Shown piece by piece: positions 55,153 to 62,123 of a stretch of 64,000 bases of DNA. The DNA is from Dendrophyllia cribrosa (taxonomy: Eukaryota > Cnidaria > Anthozoa > Scleractinia > Dendrophylliidae): NCBI GenBank assembly GCA_024195265.1, contig JAJLRJ010000004.1:4989159-5053158 (forward strand). Reading direction: 5' to 3'. The first letter of the stretch is position 1. Every line of letters starts with the position of its first letter. The notes beneath the pieces are model-generated. The model did not search any database. It saw only the letters and a program-made list of their open reading frames with translations, and had not been told where the DNA came from. Made by a program: the position numbers and the translations under genes.

Positions 55153-55181
55153 AAAAATCATATATATACTGGACACAAACC
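55153..55181 (+). promoter_or_regulatory. Start-proximal TATATATA box
   Basis: AAAAAAATCATATATATACT lies 13 bases before ATG 55182. Its first part matches the motif at 54645. Confidence 0.6.
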
Positions 55182-55403
55182 ATGTCTGACAACAAGCTTG
55201 TGAAGTCTATCCTCGACGCCGCAACAATAACTGGCCTTGTCGCCGGTATTGGTTGGATTGGGAAAAAGACCATCAAAGAAAACTTCACTGCCGACCCCAG
55301 TGCAAGCTTGATGAACTACGTCAAGTTCACAGCCGTCATGGCTGGCACCCTCGCGCTGAAGAAATATCTCGAGGATCAGAAAATCCTCCCAGACAACATG
55401 TAA
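55182..55403 (+). CDS. Small membrane protein (73 aa)
   Basis: Two hydrophobic segments (AATITGLVAGIGWIG and FTAVMAGTLALKKYL) joined by a polar linker with KENFTADPS. I believe this compact protein is common in cnidarian Polintons, but I know no function. A membrane-embedded virion component is possible. Spacing to neighbours is under 70 bp. Confidence 0.65.
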   Translation: MSDNKLVKSILDAATITGLVAGIGWIGKKTIKENFTADPSASLMNYVKFTAVMAGTLALKKYLEDQKILPDNM

Positions 55404-55423
55404 AGTTAGCAGCATCACACCAG

Positions 55424-55468
55424 CATCGTGTAAACATGTAAAAAACATATTGTATACACACGACCACA
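55424..55468 (+). promoter_or_regulatory. Weak start-proximal TATTGTATAC box
   Basis: About 12 bases before ATG 55469. It is a degenerate form of the element's motif. Confidence 0.45.
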
Positions 55469-55906
55469 ATGGCCTCGATTGCAATAATGGCCCTTGGCGC
55501 TGTTCTCAATGCGGCAGCTTTCACTGGTGGCAATTATCTCGCGAAATATCTGTCTGGTGATAACGGGAAGGCAGCAATGGATGAGAAAATCCGGCATGAC
55601 CGCGCCCTGGAACAATACCAAGCTGCTTACGCCAAATACCAGAAGGACCGCACCAAGCTACTCGACTGGATTGCAGCCAACGATCGGATTAAACACCAAG
55701 CTAGCAAAAACTTCCAAACCACCGACCAAGCCCTGGCCTTGTATAACCAGACGCACCAAACACAACCAGACAAACAAATCAAAGACTACAAAGAGCCTCA
55801 GTTCTCGGACTTCTACAAGCCCAGCTCCCAACAGCAGACTGGTGAACTTGCGTTCATTGGAGGCACCCTGCTTGCGGGCGGGTATGCGGCTTATCGCTTT
55901 CTTTAA
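55469..55906 (+). CDS. Protein with hydrophobic termini (145 aa)
   Basis: The N-terminus (MASIAIMALGAVLNAAAFTG) and C-terminus (LAFIGGTLLAGGYAAYRFL) are hydrophobic. The middle is a Gln/Lys/Tyr-rich helical region (ALEQYQAAYAKYQKDRTK). It probably spans or dips into a membrane with the coiled region outside. Function unknown. It sits in the small-membrane-protein cluster. Confidence 0.65.
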   Translation: MASIAIMALGAVLNAAAFTGGNYLAKYLSGDNGKAAMDEKIRHDRALEQYQAAYAKYQKDRTKLLDWIAANDRIKHQASKNFQTTDQALALYNQTHQTQPDKQIKDYKEPQFSDFYKPSSQQQTGELAFIGGTLLAGGYAAYRFL

Positions 55907-55938
55907 AAAAATTTAAAAAAAAATCCCATATATATATC
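55907..55938 (+). promoter_or_regulatory. Start-proximal TATATATATC box
   Basis: It ends one base before ATG 55939, the shortest spacing in the element. Confidence 0.6.
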
Positions 55939-56241
55939 ATGGCTGTACCCGCCTTTTCTAAAGAAGCGACGTTTTTACCAGCATGCCCCTGGGAAGTATC
56001 TGAAACAATGCTCGCATCCATCCCGGAAGAGCATTATAAATTGGGTTGCTTATTCATAACAGCCATAACGACCCAAGACCCTGAGGAATTAACTCGAGCG
56101 GTTCATGAAATGTGTGAACTAGGTAGAAAAATTACTCCAGGGCGTTTTTTGGACGAAAATGAAGCATACAGGGAGGTTGAAAAGCTGCGCAATACCGTTG
56201 CACAGCTTACCCTTGAGCTGCTCACACCTCCGACCGCATAA
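55939..56241 (+). CDS. Small soluble protein, unknown (100 aa)
   Basis: Helical, no membrane segment. SKEATFLPACPWEVSETM is followed by YKLGCLFITAITTQDPEEL and a C-terminal coiled helix (REVEKLRNTVAQLTLELL). It lies just before the integrase gene with 43 bp between. No family recognised. Confidence 0.6.
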   Translation: MAVPAFSKEATFLPACPWEVSETMLASIPEEHYKLGCLFITAITTQDPEELTRAVHEMCELGRKITPGRFLDENEAYREVEKLRNTVAQLTLELLTPPTA

Positions 56242-56284
56242 GACAGGGGCGTATTTCACCAATTCATAACTATATATACCCCCT
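56242..56284 (+). promoter_or_regulatory. Start-proximal TATATATACC box of integrase
   Basis: It lies six bases before ATG 56285. Confidence 0.6.
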
Positions 56285-57274
56285 ATGGAAGCCAAACTCT
56301 CAAAGATCTATTACAGCCCGAAAGGCTACTGGAAAGGTCTTGCCGCTGTCAAAAAGCTAGCTGCAGCAGCTAAGGTCTCTGACGATGTCGCAAAGAAATG
56401 GCTGATCAAACAAGCCCTTTGGCAAGTTTACCTCCCGGCGCCACGCCGTATCCCTCGACCCAAGTTTGATGTCTCATCACCCAATGCAGTGCATCAAGCA
56501 GATCTTCTCTTCCTGCCCCACGACAAACTTCCCCACGGGAGAAAGGTGTACAAATACGCATTAACCCTTGTGGATGTGGCTAGCTGTTTCAAAGCAGCAG
56601 AGCCTCTGACTTCGAAAGAGTCTGAAGAGGTGGCTAAAGCGTTTGCACGGATATATAGACGTGGACCTTTGAAATGGCCTCAACTCTTGCAAGTTGACCC
56701 TGGGAAAGAGTTTATGGGGGCTGTGACAAAGGCCATGGAAAACAACAAAACGACCATTCATCGCGGGAGGGTTGACATCCACAGAGACCAAGCAATTGTG
56801 GAGAGATTCAATCGCACCCTAGCCGAAAGACTGTTTGGTTATCAGTATGCCGTTGAAATGAATATGCCCTCTAGTCGTTCGACTGCTTGGGTTAAAAGAT
56901 TGCCAGAGGTTGTCTCGGCCTTGAACAATGAAGTAACAAGACTAACTGGCAAGAAGCCTGCTCAAGCAATCAAAGAGAAAGCAATATCTTCCAAACCCGC
57001 GACTCCATATGCTAGGCCTGTTGGGGTGAATGAGAAGAAGCTCCCTCCCCGGGTGAGTGTGAGATATCTTTATTATCCCGGTGAGCTAGAAGGGGGTGGG
57101 AGGCGTGCGACTGATCCGATCTGGTCTTTGAAGGTCTACAACATTGAGAAGGTTGTCACCAAGCCAGATGCGCCTGTGGTGTATTATCTCTACGACGGCC
57201 CTAAGAGAGGGTTTGTTCGTGAGGAGTTGATGGTTGTGCCGCCGGGCACTCAGTTACCGCCAGCTGGGTTGTGA
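56285..57274 (+). CDS. Polinton DDE integrase (329 aa)
   Basis: Retrovirus-type (rve) integrase that joins the element ends to target DNA. An N-terminal helical region (1-50) lacks an obvious HHCC zinc motif. The catalytic core follows with Asp 73 (VHQADLLFLP), Asp 138 (LLQVDPGKEFMG) and Glu 173 (DQAIVERFNRTLAERL), a spacing of about 34 residues. The C-terminal region has a chromo/SH3-like beta pattern (PIWSLKVYNIEKVV, VVYYLYDGPKRGFVREEL). Intact. Its last 25 bases overlap the end of polB tail to tail. The 5 bp target duplication around the element is consistent with this enzyme family. Confidence 0.92.
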   Translation: MEAKLSKIYYSPKGYWKGLAAVKKLAAAAKVSDDVAKKWLIKQALWQVYLPAPRRIPRPKFDVSSPNAVHQADLLFLPHDKLPHGRKVYKYALTLVDVASCFKAAEPLTSKESEEVAKAFARIYRRGPLKWPQLLQVDPGKEFMGAVTKAMENNKTTIHRGRVDIHRDQAIVERFNRTLAERLFGYQYAVEMNMPSSRSTAWVKRLPEVVSALNNEVTRLTGKKPAQAIKEKAISSKPATPYARPVGVNEKKLPPRVSVRYLYYPGELEGGGRRATDPIWSLKVYNIEKVVTKPDAPVVYYLYDGPKRGFVREELMVVPPGTQLPPAGL

Positions 57275-60200
57275 AACTCGATTGGTTCTGTGTGGATACC
57301 GTCTGGCAGCACCCAACGCTTGTCGTAATAAGCGGAAAGGCCCAGCTTGTGCTGCTGGTATGTGAACATGGCCCCTTTGTGCATTCGGAAGCCCCTGTTG
57401 GTGGCCATGTCCCTGCCCCCCTGCAAGGCTCTTTCGTACCTTTCCCAGCGAAGCTCGTTCTGCTTCTTGTTGACGCCCTTGGAGGACATCTTGGCCTCGC
57501 CGCTAGCCTCGTTTTCTACGTAATAACACTTGCTGCACAGGGCGATGGCCCGTGTGCCTTCCTTCTCAAGCTTAAACAAGCCCGGCTCTCTGCCGCTCCA
57601 CTTGTCCCACGCCAACCAATTCTTCTTCTCCGCCTCGAACTGGTCACGAAGTTCCGGACGCACAGCCTCTTCCAGAGTGTCGTGAACAAGAGCGAAGTAC
57701 ATGCTGTCCCTGTCCATCTGGATGAGCTCGAAGTTGCGCCTGTCGATGAAGTGATCTAGGAAGTCGTAATAGAACTCTAGCATGCGGAGCTTGACAAGTT
57801 GGTACACAACAATGCCAACTTGAAAAGGGCGGTCGATTGTGACCTTTGGCTTTCGCAGCTCGATCTTGTAAGCATCTCCAATCTCTTCAAGGTCTTCGAA
57901 CAAGGGTGAGCGGAGGTTCTTGTCGACCTCGTCCTCGTCAGTTGTGTACATCGTTCTTAGCTGGCGCTCCACAGCTTCGATGAACTTGCCATAAGCGGCG
58001 TTGCCAAGAAGCTTGCACACTTCAGCAAGCAGTGCCTTCTCCCTGTCAGCGTCGCTTTTCCTTCGGTTGTCGGCTACCTCGCGAACGAACCAGTCGAAGA
58101 GCTTTTTGGGTATGTAATCGATCGTGCGGTAGACTGCCGTGATCTTGAGCCCGATGTTGAGATACCACTTCAAGAGGGGTGCATAGATCAACATCCTTTT
58201 CGCTGACAACACACCCAGAAGCTTTTTCTGGTCGGGAAAGCGGGTTCGGCCACTTTCTTGGAGGTAATCGTGCATATGCTGTGGAACAAATTCGTCAGGC
58301 ACTGCTTGGTTGATGAAGAGCGGTGGAAACTCTTCGAACTACTCCCGCAACTCTTAGGGGACTTCGATGTCCACTTCCGCAAACCCGAACCACCTGCCTG
58401 CATGCAGATTCGTTTCGACAAATCTAGCTGCCAGCACCGGGAAATTGTAATGCACAACCTCTTTACCACAGGGCATCTCCTGCAGCATCGTGCTTGGGTA
58501 AAGGGAGTTAGCGTCGAACCCCACAATCCGTTTCGTGAGGGGGGCTAAGTCATATTTGTGAGAACGGATGCGGGTTTCGCCGCGCACGTGTTTGCGGGTG
58601 AAGACCAGGCTTGGCCCGCCAACCACAGCCCCCTTCAGCATGGCGTAAGCTTCTAGGCCGGGGGCGTATAGTTCTGGAGCATTGCGTCCTCTCAATGAGC
58701 CTCGCAAGACGTATTGCATTGATACTCCTGGCAAAGAGACCGCGTCTTTAAAGATGTCCACCCCGAGGCCCGTGTAAAAGGCCTTCATCGTTTGGAGAGC
58801 TTCGAGAAAGGGAGAAACGTCTAGACTGTTGTAATACTCCAGCCAGTCTCCGAAGGTCTTCATACCTTTCTCGCGGAAGATGCGATTGCATTCTTCGTGC
58901 TCCTTGCGAGAAAGAACGAAAGCGTTTTTGAGTTGTGAGTACCAGCACTCGTATGGAGGAAGCCCCGGGTAATCCAACTTGTCAGCACTGTCAAACCACT
59001 CGTATGGGAGCCAGGACTTGGTCTGTGTCGCTCCATACGTCTTGACCCACTTGTCGTACGTGATGCCTGGGGCCAAATAATTCATGATGTCCAAGAACTT
59101 GTAGCTGGGAGTGTTGATGAACATGATGCGCCCCTCTTTCTCCGCGGCAAAGACCCCGTTCTCTTGAGCGAAATGAGAAACACAGTGCTTGCGGATAAGC
59201 TTGAGATCGCAATGGCCTGAGTTGAAGCCGACCACAGGCACTTGGTTGCACCAGTTGTCAATGAGCTTGAGTTGCTTCTCAGGAAGATTCTCAAGGCCTG
59301 GGGGCATGTATTTTGCAGCCACATCCGCTCGGATGGCTACGGCCCGCCACTCCAGAGAGGCATAAAACAGCCCGATAAGCTCGTCAGGATCTTTGGAGCA
59401 AATGTACTCCGGCTCAGGGTTCAACGTGTCGGCAATGGAGACTGAGATGGGCACATGCTCGCTTTCATAAGAGAGATCGCGTGTTGGACGAGCTGCCTTA
59501 TTCTTGTCCTGGTACGCTTCGAAGTCGTAGACGATTGCGTGGGGATATGTTTTGTTTATTTTCTGTGGGCAGCGATCATTCCCCCAGGGGGAAGGCTTTT
59601 CGTGTTCCCACCTTTCCACCACGGTGTACCCAGCGTCTCGAAGCAACTGAGTTCGTTGCAGAGTCTTTTGGTAAGCAACCATCCTTGTGATTGTGTTACC
59701 CCTTCGGTCAACATATACACCTTCGTCCCTCGTTCCCTCGGGGTAACATTCCTCGCAACCGTGCCAGAAACAACCGTGGAACTGGAAAACTGTCTTGCTT
59801 TCTGGGTGATAGCCGTCGACTGGAGCCCCACAGATATAGCTCTCACCACCATGGCCGCATCTGTGATGGTGGATGTGAATGCCACGCTGCTTCGCCTCCC
59901 ACTCCAGCCAGCACACACCCTTGACACCGAAACCACCTTCTGGGTAAAAGGCTTTCTCAAAAGCTGACTCCGGAGGGAGAACACGTTTCCCGGGGCAGAC
60001 GATTTTGGTTTGGCCACGAGTACACGTCTTGGAGTGGCGATTCAAGTTATCAGCCCGTGTGAACCTCCCACCGCACTCGCCACAAGTGTAATTGTTTGTG
60101 ACTTTATTGAGATTGGTGATCAAGAAGGAGTGGCACGCATGAATACCGACAGTCATGGTTGGAGTGCCCACCTTGTCGTAATTCGAAGGGGTGTGAGATA

Positions 60201-61026
60201 AAATGAAGTCACCAATGGGGAGAACAAGATATGCGGCGATTCCTTGCTTGAAATGCCTTTCGATTTTGGAGAAGTGCCGCAAATTTATCTGGTCTCGAAG
60301 CCCCGGATAAACTGCGAAGAAGCTTTCTGCGAGTTCCCTGGATCTGCGAGTGGAACGATCTATACGGACTCCTCGATGGACAGCCAAGCAACGAAAGAGA
60401 CAAAGATTGTCGTTGAAAGTGTCAAGAGAAATGACTTCTCTTTTGTTGCGTATCCAATCAGGAAGCCGCCCTAGCCCTATTTGCAAGGGTTGTCGATCCA
60501 AAATGACTTTGGCCTCGAGCAGAACAGTGCGTTCATAAACCCATTTTGTGTCAGGCCTTTTGAGTCTTGCGTTTTGAAGACGAAGCTCTTCCTGAGATTG
60601 CAACCACTGTCGTGTCTCGGAGAGAGTGGACAACCAACGACTGGTACGGTTGTTTTGATAAAAACTTCTCAACTCCTCGGTTTCAGTGTTTCGCAGCTTG
60701 ACTGTGAAGATTAACTTGATTGCGTGCCGTGTGTGAACATTTTGCTTGATTTTGTTCAAAATTCTGGCGACAAGAGAGTTTTCGAGTCCGTTTACAATGT
60801 GAAACTCGATTATTCGTCTGCCCTGTTCAATCCGTCGGTCAACCCGATCATAGATTTGAACAAATTGTTCGAAATCTAGATCCAGGGGGTTGTCTTGAGG
60901 TTCGCCCTCAGCATTATTGTCCTCGGCAGGCTCGATCCGCTAGAAATTTCGTGCCTGTTCATCCAGCCAGGCAATCAGCACACGTTGCTCGGCATCACGC
61001 TGTCTTCGTTGGCGGGATTGTGCCAT
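57250..61026 (-). pseudogene. polB: Protein-primed-type DNA polymerase B, three in-frame stops
   Basis: A single frame of 1258 codons from ATG 61026 (TATATA four bases upstream) to 57250. Order by residue: OTU-like DNLCLFRC (about 206-213), C2H2 finger (315-335), a nuclease-like block PVDGYHPESKTVFQFHGCFW (400-479), 3'-5' exonuclease motifs VYDFEAY (501), GFNSGHCD (602) and YNSLD (732). The polymerase motifs are A DANSLYP (838), B KLLGNAAYG (1005) and C QMDRDS (1105). It would replicate the element. The frame is broken by TAG at codon 29 (60940-60942), TAA at 891 (58354-58356) and TAG at 898 (58333-58335), the latter two just after motif A. No frameshift exists, so the damage is recent point mutation. 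Motif C has Arg where DTDS is usual. It ends head to head with integrase in a 25 bp tail overlap. Confidence 0.92.
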
Positions 61027-61039
61027 CCCGTATATACAA
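61027..61039 (-). promoter_or_regulatory. Start-proximal TATATA box of polB
   Basis: CTTGTATATACGGG lies between the inner edge of the right TIR and ATG 61026. Polymerase and capsid genes therefore share the motif. Confidence 0.6.
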
Positions 61040-61271
61040 GGGTTTTGAATTTCTTCAATTGGTTATGCCTCGCTTGCCGTTGCGGGAGGGGCCGGGAAAA
61101 ACGCATTTGACCCCCTTTTACGGGATTCGAGGGAGGGGTATCCAGAGTAGTTATAGGGGAGGGGCTCAAATACAATTTTTTAAACCCCCTAAATAAGCGG
61201 GCCTCACGCGTTCGGCCCGCTTATTTAGGGGGTTTAAAAAATGGTATTTGAGCCCCTCCCCTATAACTACT
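61040..61271. repeat. Polinton right terminal inverted repeat (232 bp)
   Basis: Inverse of 36911-37142 with three mismatches, all in the inner part. The outer 126 bp palindrome (61146-61271) is identical between ends. Confidence 0.95.
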
Positions 61272-61276
61272 GGACG
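61272..61276. other. Right target-site duplication GGACG
   Basis: It is the same as 36906-36910. Confidence 0.8.
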
Positions 61277-61340
61277 CCAAGTGAAGAAAAAATGGCAAAT
61301 CCCCGGGGGTGTGCCCGGGGGGGATGGTAACTGTAGGAAT
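61277..61340. mobile_element. Right part of the older C/G-rich MITE
   Basis: CCCCGGGGGTGTGCCCGGGG then GGATGGTAACTGTAGGAAT, the inverse of the left end at 36327. With the left part it makes about 650 bp before the Polinton arrived. Confidence 0.6.
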
Positions 61341-61587
61341 TGAACTATGCATAAACGAAACAACGTTGTAACGAATTCTTCGTTATATCGAGTATGGCTG
61401 ATAATTCATAAGAGAATAAAGCGGCGTGGATGTCACCGTAGTGCCCTCAGGCAGCTGATTCCAAGTTCCTGATGTGATTCCCGTTTTTAAATTAAGAGGA
61501 GCCCGTAAAGAAGGCAGGTCTGGAAGCATCAGAATCTCATTAGCTTCTGCCTGAACATACAGGTTTTTTTCTTTTAACCTTTTTAGT
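61341..61587. other. Short spacer, no gene seen
   Basis: Ordinary AT-rich sequence. The motif TTGAACTATGCAT (61340-61352) is the inverse of 36046-36057. Confidence 0.35.
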
Positions 61588-61691
61588 AGCCTGCGAAAAC
61601 AGCCGCCTCTCGTCGCTCCCGGCCGCTAGGGGCGTTCGCGCGAACGCCCCTAGCGGCCGGGAGCGATGAGAGGCGGCTGTATTCGCGGGCT
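61588..61691. mobile_element. Palindromic MITE, 104 bp
   Basis: Arms of 52 bp around GTTCGCGCGAAC with three mismatches, and ends AGCC(T/C)GCGAA. The GC-rich hairpin contrasts with AT-rich flanks. The TA at both edges may be the target duplication. Confidence 0.7.
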
Positions 61692-61842
61692 ACCTTTTAG
61701 CCTTGTAAATGGTATTTAAAATGTTAATTATGGACACTGAGGGGGAAATTACACGCTTCCATCGTGATAAGCTTCTGGCAGCATACAATAAGCGGTTGAC
61801 AGAAACCTCACAGTCCTTTACAATGGAATATCGTAGGAATGA

Positions 61843-62123
61843 AGGATTGTGGTTAGGGCGCCAGACTTGAAATCCAGAGGTACCGGGTTCAAGTCTAGTC
61901 TCCTACGCAGCCGTTATTAGGGCTCGTCACGCAACGCTCCTCCCCCACTAGTGGGGGAGGAGCGTTGCGTGACGAGCCCTAATAACGGCTGCGTAGGAGA
62001 CTAGTTCAAGTCCCGCTCTGACCACTAGCTGGAGTTGTTTCACTGAAGATGCGAGTTCAACTTCTCTAGTGAGCCACGCTTAGCTTGTAAAATAGCCAAC
62101 TGGTCTGTCTCCTAACAGACCAG
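61843..62123 (+). repeat. tRNA-Ser-derived SINE, split by a palindrome
   Basis: The head contains TGGTTAGGGCGC (A box), ACTTGAAATCC with a TGA anticodon, and GGTACCGGGTTCAAGT (B box). The tail, GACCACTAGCTGGAGTTG to AAAATAGCCAACTGG, is the one I associate with coral SINEs. It is interrupted at 61899-62000 by the next feature. Confidence 0.7.
61899..62000. mobile_element. Perfect 102 bp palindromic MITE, TSD CTAG
   Basis: Two 51 bp arms, TCTCCTACGCAGCCG inward to CCCCCACT, are perfectly complementary with no loop. CTAG is duplicated at 61895-61898 and 62001-62004, inside the SINE head. Removing one copy restores a continuous SINE. Confidence 0.85.

Larger units (their letters stand above)
36911..61271. 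mobile_element. Maverick/Polinton (adintovirus-like) element, 24.4 kb
   Basis: It is bounded by 232 bp terminal inverted repeats that start AG and end CT, with GGACG duplicated on both sides. It carries the hallmark set: DNA polymerase B, DDE integrase, A32-like ATPase, and major capsid and penton candidates, plus about a dozen accessory genes. Without the later insertion at about 38343-45953 it would be about 16.7 kb, normal for the family. The TIRs differ at only three positions, which suggests recent insertion or homogenisation. A typical adenovirus-type protease gene was not found. Confidence 0.95.

Noticed and set aside
57250..61026. Reassigned TAA/TAG codons (an alternative code) to explain stops in polB
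   Set aside because: Other genes in the element end at TAA, TAG and TGA in the expected places, so ordinary nonsense mutation is simpler.
61850..61900. Functional tRNA-Ser (TGA) gene
   Set aside because: No acceptor stem, and it is followed by a SINE tail and split by a palindrome.
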